The translations under genes and the position numbers were made by a program. Below are positions 1 to 5,369 of a stretch of DNA of 5,532 nucleotides, one piece after another. The stretch's first letter is position 1; each line of letters opens with the position of its first letter. A model generated the notes under the pieces. The model ran no database searches. It saw only the letters and a program-made list of their open reading frames with translations, and was not told the DNA's origin. The stretch covers positions 1 to 5,532 of the forward strand of contig JAIRVA010000045.1 of NCBI GenBank assembly GCA_031254155.1, read 5' to 3'. The DNA is from Propionibacteriaceae bacterium. Its GTDB lineage: Bacteria; Actinomycetota; Actinomycetes; Propionibacteriales; Propionibacteriaceae.

Positions 1-22
1 CCGAACGCCCGGACAGGCGATC

Positions 23-80
23 TACACCTACTACATGTTGCGATGGACGTTGAGTCCATGTACAACATGTAGTAGATGTA
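23..80. repeat. Long imperfect inverted repeat with a nested second inverted repeat
   Basis: The 18-base arms 23-40 and 63-80 are reverse complements except for one mismatch (C27 against A76). The 22-base spacer contains a second perfect 6-bp inverted repeat, ATGGAC (43-48) and GTCCAT (54-59), around a 5-base loop. The whole 58-base stretch can therefore fold into one two-part hairpin. It is clearly more AT-rich than its surroundings. No T-run follows, so it does not look like an intrinsic terminator. It could be a pair of protein-binding dyads, a structured RNA element, or a palindromic remnant of a mobile element. The sequence shows the symmetry directly; the role is unknown. Confidence 0.85.
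29..74. promoter_or_regulatory. Candidate paired operator resembling BlaI/MecI-family boxes
   Basis: Each arm of the inverted repeat contains its own short dyad around ACATGT. TACAACATGTAGTA (61-74) is a 14-bp palindrome with only one mismatched pair. TACTACATGTTGCG (29-42) is a poorer copy with one good half. The dyad centres are 32 bp apart, close to three helical turns, so two dimers could bind the same face. TACTACA/TGTAGTA half-sites resemble the operators of BlaI/MecI winged-helix repressors, which also occur in actinobacteria. A poor promoter match (TTGCGA 38-43, 17 bases, TACAAC 61-66) is interleaved with the dyads. The regulated gene could be lysA or a gene left of the window. The regulator assignment is inference from motif resemblance. 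Confidence 0.3.
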
Positions 81-131
81 TCTCATCCCGCCTGGCGCCC
101 GGCTGACGACACAGCGTAAATCAGTGCTTCC

Positions 132-148
132 CTAAGGACTTATCTTAG
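132..148 (+). promoter_or_regulatory. Weak lysA promoter candidate inside a small dyad
   Basis: CTAAG (132-136) and CTTAG (144-148) form a 5-bp inverted repeat around 7 bases in a locally AT-rich patch. TATCTT (141-146) fits a TAnnnT -10 element, which would give a leader of about 35 bases before the TTG at 188. No good -35 hexamer lies at the proper distance, so the call is weak. The dyad could instead be a small operator. Confidence 0.25.
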
Positions 149-187
149 CAGACGTTCCGGCCTTGTCCTGGTGGTCGGCAGGAACCG

Positions 188-1615
188 TTGACCAGCAGTA
201 CGATACTCGCTATGGACTCATCCGCTCCCGCCTGGCTCACGCCGCCCGCCGACGTCAACGCCCTCGACCCCGCCATCTGGCCTGCCAGCGTCCACCGCGA
301 CGGCGCCGGGGAACTGGTGATCGCCGGGCACACGGCGACAGAGCTCGTGACTCAGTTCGGCAGCCCGTTGTACCTCATCGACGAAGATGATTTCCGGGCC
401 CGGGCCCGCGGGTTCGCCACCGCTTTCGCGGGCTGGCACGTCGCCTACGCCGGCAAGGCGTTCCTCAGCCGCCACGTGGCCCGGTGGGTCGACGAGGCCG
501 GTCTCGGTCTCGATGTCTGCTCGGGTAACGAATTGGCGGTGGCGCTCGCCGCCGGGTTCCCGCCGGCGCGGATCACCCTGCACGGCAACAACAAATCGCT
601 CACCGAGCTGGCGGCGGCGATCGAGGCGCCGGTCGGCCAGATCGTCGTGGACTGCGGGGAGGAGATCGACCGGATCGAGGCCCTCGCAGCAGCGCGGCAT
701 CAGACCGTCAACGTCCTCGTCCGGGTGACCCCCGGCGTCGAGGCCAACACCCACGAGTACATCGCCACGGCGGTCGAGGACCAGAAGTTCGGTTTCTCGA
801 TCCACTCCGGCCGGGCCCTTGAAGCGCTGTTGCGGTGCCACGGCGAGCCCCATATGAATCTCACGGGCATCCATCTGCACATCGGGTCGCAGGTCTTCGA
901 CACCCAGGCGTACGCCCTCGCCGCGAAGCGGGCCATCGACCTCCTGGCCGCGTTCCGGGACGCGACGGGGGTCGAGCTCACCACGCTCAACCTCGGGGGC
1001 GGGTTCGGCATCGCGTACACCGCCGCCGACGACCCGCTGGGCGCCGACCGGCAGGCCGCGGGCCTCGCGCCGGTGATCGAAGCCAACCGGCTGGCCGCCG
1101 GCCTCGGCCCGCTCACGCTCGCGATCGAGCCGGGCCGGGCGATCTGCGGGCCGGGGAGCCTCGCCTTGTACACGGTCGGCGTGGTGAAACCCATCGAGCT
1201 TGACGATGGTACGACGCGCACCTACGTCGCGGTTGACGGCGGGATGAGCGACAACCCCCGGACGGCGCTGTACCATGCCGAGTACACCGCCGTTCTGGCC
1301 AACCGTTCGTCCACCAGTACGCCCGCGCTCGCCCGCGTGGTCGGGAAACACTGCGAGTCGGGTGACATCCTGGTCCACGACGTCTATTTGGGGGCCGACG
1401 TCCGGCCGGGCGACCTGGTGGCGGTACCGGGCGCGCTCGCGTACGCCCGCTCGCTCGCGTCCAACTACAACCACGCCACCAAGCCGGCCGTCGTGGCCGT
1501 GGGGGAGCGGGGCGCCCACCTGGTTCTGCGCCGGGAGACCCTCGCCGATCTGCTGGCGCTGGACGTCGACCCCGGCGCCCGCGATGATCGCGGTACGGCC
1601 GGGAAGGAAGGGTGA
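188..1615 (+). CDS. lysA: Diaminopimelate decarboxylase (LysA)
   Basis: This cytoplasmic PLP enzyme decarboxylates meso-2,6-diaminopimelate to L-lysine, the last step of lysine synthesis. From the TTG at 188 the product is 475 residues, in the usual range for actinobacterial LysA. It shows the alanine racemase-like barrel followed by a beta domain. Visible motifs are the PLP lysine in YAGKAF (K90), HIGSQ (231-235), the glycine loop GGGFG (270-274) that holds the PLP phosphate, EPGR (314-317), the catalytic CESGD (C389, E390) supplied across the dimer, and SNYN (425-428). The loop before SNYN reads ALAYARS where relatives usually have TGAYxxS; the tyrosine is kept but the glycine is Leu. The TTG at 188 has AGGAA at 180-184, rather close; the ATG at 212 (467 residues) has no ribosome site but is equally compatible with the family. 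The stop is 5 bases before the chosen thrH start, so the two are probably co-transcribed. Confidence 0.97.
   Translation: MTSSTILAMDSSAPAWLTPPADVNALDPAIWPASVHRDGAGELVIAGHTATELVTQFGSPLYLIDEDDFRARARGFATAFAGWHVAYAGKAFLSRHVARWVDEAGLGLDVCSGNELAVALAAGFPPARITLHGNNKSLTELAAAIEAPVGQIVVDCGEEIDRIEALAAARHQTVNVLVRVTPGVEANTHEYIATAVEDQKFGFSIHSGRALEALLRCHGEPHMNLTGIHLHIGSQVFDTQAYALAAKRAIDLLAAFRDATGVELTTLNLGGGFGIAYTAADDPLGADRQAAGLAPVIEANRLAAGLGPLTLAIEPGRAICGPGSLALYTVGVVKPIELDDGTTRTYVAVDGGMSDNPRTALYHAEYTAVLANRSSTSTPALARVVGKHCESGDILVHDVYLGADVRPGDLVAVPGALAYARSLASNYNHATKPAVVAVGERGAHLVLRRETLADLLALDVDPGARDDRGTAGKEG
1604..1611 (+). promoter_or_regulatory. Ribosome binding site of thrH
   Basis: AAGGAAGG lies inside the 3' end of lysA. 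It ends 9 bases before the ATG at 1621, and 15 bases before the ATG at 1627. It directly abuts the GTG at 1612, which is too close. This favours 1621 as the thrH start and suggests translational coupling to lysA. Confidence 0.6.
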
Positions 1616-1620
1616 GCCCC

Positions 1621-2238
1621 ATGGGCATGGAGATCATGTGCTTCGATCTGGAGGGCGTTCTCGTACCCGAGATCTGGATCAACGTCGCGGAGCAAACCGG
1701 CATCGAGGGACTGCGGCTCACGACCCGGGACGTGGCCGACTACGACGAACTGATGACGTACCGGCTCAAACTACTGGACGAACACCACCTGGGGATCGCC
1801 GACCTCCAACGCGTCATCGCCGGTCTTCGCCCGCTGCCCGGGGCCCGGGAGTTCCTGGACTGGGTCCGCGAGCGGTTCCAGGTCGTGATCTTGTCGGACA
1901 CGTTCTACGATTTCGCCGCCCCGCTCATGGCCCAACTCGGCCGCCCGGCCCTGCTCTGCCACAACCTTGAGATCGAGGATGGCCGCGTCACCGGCTACAA
2001 GATCCGCTTGGAGGCGCAGAAGGCGGCGGCAGTCCGGGCCTTCCAGGGGTTGAATTTCTCGGTCTTCGCCGTTGGTGATTCGTACAACGACACGGCGATG
2101 CTCCTGGCCGCCGACCGGGGCTTTCTGTTCAACCCGCCGCCGAACGTGGTCGAGCAGTTTCCCGGGCTCCCGGTGGTGCGGACGTACGACGAGCTCAGGG
2201 CGGCGCTTGTCGCGGCCTCGTCCCGCCAGATTGGCTGA
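1621..2238 (+). CDS. thrH: Bifunctional phosphoserine phosphatase / homoserine phosphotransferase ThrH
   Basis: This HAD-superfamily enzyme hydrolyses phosphoserine to serine and can move the phosphate from phosphoserine to homoserine, giving O-phosphohomoserine for threonine synthase. That second activity bypasses the ATP-dependent homoserine kinase ThrB. The 205-residue product closely follows Pseudomonas ThrH, as I recall it, from end to end. Motif I is FDLEGVLVPE with D9 as nucleophile and Glu (E11) where ordinary phosphoserine phosphatases have Asp, a ThrH hallmark. Motif II is LSDTFYDF (S92), and motif IV is GDSYNDTAM (152-160). RERFQVVILSDTF and the ending AASSR are also ThrH-like. Alternative starts are GTG 1612, overlapping the lysA stop by 4 bases, and ATG 1627, which aligns best with Pseudomonas. 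Most actinobacteria have hom, thrC and thrB between lysA and rho; here only thrH is found. Identity is very likely; the phosphotransferase activity in vivo is inferred from the family. Confidence 0.95.
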   Translation: MGMEIMCFDLEGVLVPEIWINVAEQTGIEGLRLTTRDVADYDELMTYRLKLLDEHHLGIADLQRVIAGLRPLPGAREFLDWVRERFQVVILSDTFYDFAAPLMAQLGRPALLCHNLEIEDGRVTGYKIRLEAQKAAAVRAFQGLNFSVFAVGDSYNDTAMLLAADRGFLFNPPPNVVEQFPGLPVVRTYDELRAALVAASSRQIG

Positions 2239-2266
2239 GGACAAAACCCACCAGTTGTGCTAAACT
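2238..2266 (+). promoter_or_regulatory. Predicted promoter of rho
   Basis: AGGACA (2238-2243, four of six against TTGACA), a 17-base spacer and TAAACT (2261-2266) fit a housekeeping sigma promoter. TGC just before the -10 makes it an extended -10 promoter. It begins at the last base of the thrH stop codon, so rho has its own start of transcription, probably near 2273. This leaves a leader of about 128 bases. Confidence 0.65.
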
Positions 2267-2298
2267 TGGTCCGTTAGGGCCGAGTAACACCCCCCTTT

Positions 2299-2377
2299 GG
2301 CTGGTTGCATCGCACATGATGATAGGCAACTGGCCCCCACATTACACCTCGCGGATTTAGGCGATTCTGGCCGCGAG
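2299..2377 (+). promoter_or_regulatory. Two-hairpin rho leader, candidate autoregulatory element
   Basis: Hairpin 1 pairs 2299-2308 with 2326-2335: 10 pairs, two of them G-U, with a 17-base loop. Hairpin 2 pairs CTCGCGG (2348-2354) with CCGCGAG (2371-2377): 7 perfect pairs with a 16-base loop. Neither is followed by a T-run, so these are not classical terminators. rho genes in several bacteria have long leaders through which Rho limits its own synthesis. A similar role here is inference; the base pairing is seen directly. Confidence 0.45.
2316..2360 (+). CDS. Possible 14-codon leader ORF upstream of rho
   Basis: An ATG at 2316 opens a frame of 14 codons (MMIGNWPPHYTSRI) closed by TAG at 2358-2360. 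Its start codon lies in the loop of hairpin 1 and its stop in the loop of hairpin 2, so a translating ribosome would open both stems. It includes a Pro-Pro pair. There is no clear ribosome binding site before it, and a 14-codon frame can arise by chance. This is a candidate only. Confidence 0.2.
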   Translation: MMIGNWPPHYTSRI

Positions 2378-2400
2378 CATCACCAACGGAGAGGAAATCC

Positions 2401-4005
2401 GTGACTGCACAGCTTGAGTCATTGCTTCTGCCAGAGTTAAGGAAGATGGCCTCTGGTCTTGGGATCACCAAGGTCACGGGGATGCGGAAGTCTGAACTCG
2501 TGGCCCGGATCACCGAGGCGCACGGCGGCGACACATCCTACCGGGCGGCCCCCGCCCAACGCTCCGCCCCCGAACCCGCGCCGGAGGCGCAGCCCGCCCT
2601 CATGGAGACGGGGACCACGAGCGCCCAGCGGAACGTCCGGCGGCGGCCGCGCGGTGCGGGCGACGAGCCGGGGTCGAGCGTGTCCGACGAGGTCGGGGCG
2701 CGCCTCGCGGCGATGGGCATGGACGTCGATGTGGCACCGAAGTCGGAGGCGGGTCTGCCGGATTCCGGGGACGACGATTCACCGTCGTCGCGCCGCAACC
2801 GCCGCCGCCGCAACCGCGACCGCCAGAACCGGCGCCGGCCACTGGACCGGCTGGACAACGATCCCCAGGTCTCGGCCGACGATGTGTTGGCGCCGGTGCG
2901 GGGCATCGTCGATGTCATGGAGGGCTACGCCTTCGTCCGGACCACCGGCTACCTGCCGAGCCCGGACGATGCCTACATGCCGCTTGGCATGGTCCGGAAG
3001 TACGGTCTGCGGAAGGGCGATGTCGTCACGGGGTCGATCAAGCTGCCGCGCGAGGGTGACCGCAAAGAAAAGTTCAGCCCGTTCGTGACCCTGGAGACGG
3101 TCAACGGCGGCGACCCCGAGGCCGCGAAAGACCGCCCGGAGTTCGCCAAACTCACCCCCCTCTACCCCCAGCAGCGGCTGCGTCTTGAAACCGACAAGGA
3201 CAACCTGACCGGTCGGATCGTTGACATGGTCGCGCCGATTGGCAAGGGCCAGCGCGGTCTCATCGTCTCCCCGCCCAAGGCCGGCAAGACGATGATCATG
3301 CAGACGATCGCGAACGCGATCACCGACAACAACCCCGAGGTCCATCTGATGGTCGTCCTCGTCGACGAACGGCCCGAGGAAGTCACCGACTTCCAGCGGA
3401 CGGTCACCGGCGAAGTCATCGCGTCGACGTTCGACCGCCCGGCCGACGATCACACGAGCATCTCGGAACTCGCCATCGAGCGGGCGAAGCGCCTGGTGGA
3501 GATGGGCCGGGACGTCGTGGTCCTCCTGGACGGCATCACGCGGCTCGGGCGGGCGTACAACCTCGCCGCGCCCGCTTCGGGGCGCATCCTGTCCGGCGGT
3601 GTCGACTCGGCCGCCCTCTACCCGCCGAAGAAGTTCTTCGGCGCGGCCCGCAACATCGAGAACGGCGGCTCGCTGACGATCCTCGCCACCGCCCTCATCG
3701 AGACGGGCTCGAAGATGGACGAGGTGATCTTCGAGGAGTTCAAGGGTACGGGCAACATGGAATTGCGGCTCCGCCGCGACCTCGCCGACAAGCGGATCTT
3801 CCCGGCCATCGACATCGACGCCTCGGGTACCCGGCGCGAAGAGCTGCTCATGGGCCGCGACGAGTTGGCCATCATCTGGAAGCTTCGGCGGGTGCTCTCG
3901 GGCATGGAAGACCAGGCCGCCCTGGAGATGCTGCTGAAGCAGCTGCGCAAGACGGGCTCGAACCACGAGTTCCTGCTGCAGATCTCCCGCACGACCCCGA
4001 ACTGA
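2401..4005 (+). CDS. rho: Transcription termination factor Rho
   Basis: Rho is a hexameric RNA-dependent ATPase that loads on untranslated RNA and ends transcription. The 534-residue product has a Rho_N helical domain (about 4-40). Next comes a low-complexity insertion (about 45-155) rich in Pro, Glu, Asp and Arg, with an arginine tract (131-146, RRNRRRRNRDRQNRRR). The cold-shock-type RNA-binding domain (about 160-240, VRGIVDVMEGYAFVR) and the ATPase domain follow. Walker A is PPKAGKT (291-297, K296) and Walker B ends VVVLLD (372-377). The R- and Q-loop regions (ITRLGRAYN, LSGGVDSAALYPPKKFFGAARN, FKGTGNMELRL) are intact. The arginine-rich insertion is typical of high-GC Gram-positive Rho and adds RNA affinity. 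The GTG start is set by GGAGAGGA (2388-2395), 5 bases away, and by the start of Rho_N. It has its own promoter and leader. Confidence 0.98.
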   Translation: MTAQLESLLLPELRKMASGLGITKVTGMRKSELVARITEAHGGDTSYRAAPAQRSAPEPAPEAQPALMETGTTSAQRNVRRRPRGAGDEPGSSVSDEVGARLAAMGMDVDVAPKSEAGLPDSGDDDSPSSRRNRRRRNRDRQNRRRPLDRLDNDPQVSADDVLAPVRGIVDVMEGYAFVRTTGYLPSPDDAYMPLGMVRKYGLRKGDVVTGSIKLPREGDRKEKFSPFVTLETVNGGDPEAAKDRPEFAKLTPLYPQQRLRLETDKDNLTGRIVDMVAPIGKGQRGLIVSPPKAGKTMIMQTIANAITDNNPEVHLMVVLVDERPEEVTDFQRTVTGEVIASTFDRPADDHTSISELAIERAKRLVEMGRDVVVLLDGITRLGRAYNLAAPASGRILSGGVDSAALYPPKKFFGAARNIENGGSLTILATALIETGSKMDEVIFEEFKGTGNMELRLRRDLADKRIFPAIDIDASGTRREELLMGRDELAIIWKLRRVLSGMEDQAALEMLLKQLRKTGSNHEFLLQISRTTPN

Positions 4006-4007
4006 TC

Positions 4008-4033
4008 GGCGGGCTTGGCCCACACGGCCCGCC
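4008..4033 (+). terminator. GC-rich hairpin after rho, possible weak terminator
   Basis: GGCGGGC (4008-4014) pairs perfectly with GCCCGCC (4027-4033) around a 12-base loop, starting two bases after the rho stop. No T-run follows, so any termination would be partial or would need Rho. It may instead protect the rho message end or separate rho from rpmE. The -35 element of the next promoter lies in its loop. Confidence 0.4.
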
Positions 4034-4043
4034 ATGGCATAAT
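4015..4043 (+). promoter_or_regulatory. Predicted promoter of rpmE-prfA-prmC
   Basis: TTGGCC (4015-4020), a 17-base spacer and CATAAT (4038-4043, five of six against TATAAT) form a good promoter match, with TGG directly before the -10 as an extended element. Transcription would start near 4050, leaving about 50 bases of leader to rpmE. A separate promoter suits a ribosomal protein that must be made in larger amounts than Rho. Confidence 0.65.
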
Positions 4044-4099
4044 TGTCCCCCGATGCCGGTTCACGTACTCCCGACCCGGCACGACCACAAAGGAGAGAA

Positions 4100-4309
4100 A
4101 TGAAATCAGGGATTCATCCTGACTATGTCGTCACCCAGGTGACGTGCACCTGCGGGAACAGCTTCACCACCCGCTCCACCAAGAAGACCGGCGCCATCCA
4201 CGCCGAGGTCTGCTCCCAGTGCCACCCGTTCTACACGGGCAAGCAGAAGATCCTGGACACCGGTGGCCGCGTCGCGCGCTTCGAGCGCCGGTACGGCAAG
4301 GCGAAGTAA
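4100..4309 (+). CDS. rpmE: 50S ribosomal protein L31 (bL31), zinc-binding form
   Basis: bL31 is a small protein that binds the 50S central protuberance and helps bridge it to the 30S head. The product is 69 residues, the usual size. The opening MKSGIHPDY is typical of the family. Four zinc ligands are present: C16 and C18 in TCTCG, and C38 and C41 in CSQC. This is therefore the zinc (C+) form, not the zinc-free paralogue made under zinc starvation. HPFYTGKQKILDTGGRVARFERRYG is a classic L31 ending. The ATG has a strong site, AGGAG at 4091-4095. It is the only complete gene here ending in TAA, and the prfA frame follows one base later. Confidence 0.98.
   Translation: MKSGIHPDYVVTQVTCTCGNSFTTRSTKKTGAIHAEVCSQCHPFYTGKQKILDTGGRVARFERRYGKAK
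4298..4303 (+). promoter_or_regulatory. Candidate ribosome binding site for prfA
   Basis: AAGGCG within the last rpmE codons lies 7 bases before the ATC at 4311, a normal distance for a ribosome site of moderate strength. It also encodes Gly-Lys-Ala near the L31 C-terminus, so its presence may be incidental. No comparable site precedes CTG 4323, and the GTG at 4263 has at most a weak GGA. Confidence 0.35.
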
Positions 4310-4310
4310 C

Positions 4311-5369
4311 ATCACCTCAAGTCTGGTCGACGAGTTCCGCGAGTTGGAAATCCAGCTCGCGGATCCGTTAGTTCACGCCGACACCACCCGCTCGCGGCAG
4401 GTGGGACGCCGGTACGCCGAACTGGCGCCCATCGTCAAGGCCCTGACCGAGAAAGAGCACCTGGTCGCCGACCTGGAGGCCGCCCGGGAACTGGCGGGGG
4501 AAGACGCCGACTTCGCCGAAGAGGCCGACCGACTCGTGGCCAGTCTCGCCGCGGTGGACGAACGTCTCGTCCGGCTGCTCGCCCCGCGCGATCCCAACGA
4601 CTCCCGCGACGCCATCATGGAAATCAAGTCGGGGGAGGGCGGCGAGGAGTCGGCCCTGTTCGCCCGCGACCTGTTCCAGATGTACGCGAAGTACATCGAG
4701 TCGCGCCGGTGGAGCCTCGAGGTACTGGACTCGCAGGAGACGGACCTGGGCGGGTACAAGACGATCACCTTCGCGGTGAAGGGCCGCGGTGACGAGGCCC
4801 CGTACGGCGCCCTCAAATTCGAGGGCGGGGTCCACCGCGTCCAGCGGGTCCCGGTCACCGAGTCACAGGGCCGGATCCACACCTCGGCGGCGGGCGTGCT
4901 CGTGATGCCGGACGTGGACGACACGGATGTGGTCATCGACGAGTCCGACCTGCGGATCGACGTCTACCGCTCGTCGGGGCCGGGCGGCCAGGGGGTCAAC
5001 ACGACCGACTCGGCCGTCCGGATCACCCACCTGCCCTCGGGCATCGTGGTCTCGTGCCAGAACGAGCGGTCCCAGCTCCAGAACAAGGAGTCGGCGCTGC
5101 GGATGCTGCGCGCCCGCCTGACCGCCCTCGCGGAGGAAGAGGCCGCGCAGGAGGCGTCCGCCGCCCGGAAGTCCCAGGTCCGGACGGTCGACCGCTCGGA
5201 GCGCATCCGGACGTACAACTTCCCCGAGAACCGCATCGCCGACCACCGCATCGGCTACAAGGCGCATAACCTTGACCAGGTCCTCGCCGGCGACCTGCAA
5301 CCGCTCATCACCGCTCTGCAGGAGGCTGATCTCGCCGAGCGCCTGGCCCAGGCGACCGAGGGCGAGTGA
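4311..5369 (+). CDS. prfA: Peptide chain release factor 1 (RF1), apparently with a non-canonical start
   Basis: RF1 reads UAA and UAG in the ribosomal A site and triggers hydrolysis of peptidyl-tRNA. From 4311 the product is 352 residues, close to the family norm of about 355-360. The stop-recognition tripeptide is PVT (181-183, in RVPVTESQGRIHTSA), which marks RF1 rather than RF2. The catalytic GGQ is at 225-227 (SSGPGGQGVNTTDSA). Helical domain 1, beginning LVDEFRELEIQLADP, fills the N-terminus. The start is unusual: family alignment puts it a few residues before LVDEF, but no ATG, GTG or TTG is there. Options are ATC 4311 (chosen), CTG 4323, or GTG 4263, which overlaps rpmE by 47 bases and adds 16 residues encoded by rpmE sequence out of frame. 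The next GTG, near 4404, would remove conserved sequence. The frame opens one base after the rpmE UAA, so reinitiation by terminating ribosomes is plausible. Confidence 0.95.
   Translation: MTSSLVDEFRELEIQLADPLVHADTTRSRQVGRRYAELAPIVKALTEKEHLVADLEAARELAGEDADFAEEADRLVASLAAVDERLVRLLAPRDPNDSRDAIMEIKSGEGGEESALFARDLFQMYAKYIESRRWSLEVLDSQETDLGGYKTITFAVKGRGDEAPYGALKFEGGVHRVQRVPVTESQGRIHTSAAGVLVMPDVDDTDVVIDESDLRIDVYRSSGPGGQGVNTTDSAVRITHLPSGIVVSCQNERSQLQNKESALRMLRARLTALAEEEAAQEASAARKSQVRTVDRSERIRTYNFPENRIADHRIGYKAHNLDQVLAGDLQPLITALQEADLAERLAQATEGE

Noticed and set aside
1..72. Possible 3' end of an upstream gene such as argS on the + strand (frame 1 is open to a TAG at 70-72)
   Set aside because: The short translations in all three frames do not resemble the ArgS C-terminus or any family I know, and the region is dominated by the inverted repeat.
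23..80. Reading the long hairpin as an intrinsic terminator
   Set aside because: The stem is AT-rich and no T-run follows either arm.
218..1519. 433-codon open frame on the minus strand opposite lysA
   Set aside because: It is composition-driven: Gly/Arg/Val-rich, without recognisable motifs, and fully antisense to a clear LysA. Long antisense frames are expected in GC-rich coding DNA.
1113..1721. Arg/Pro-rich minus-strand frame across the lysA-thrH junction
   Set aside because: It is low in complexity, antisense to two confident genes and lacks a promoter or ribosome site.
1612..2238. thrH starting at the GTG that overlaps the lysA stop
   Set aside because: The ribosome site AAGGAAGG would touch this start, and ThrH relatives do not have the extra residues; ATG 1621 fits better, though GTG cannot be excluded.
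2788..2840. CGC/CGN-rich stretch in rho as a nucleotide microsatellite
   Set aside because: The units are not a regular repeat; it encodes the arginine tract expected in this Rho type.
2779..4035. 418-codon open frame on the minus strand opposite rho
   Set aside because: It mirrors the codon bias of rho, has no family features, and overlaps the most conserved part of a certain gene.
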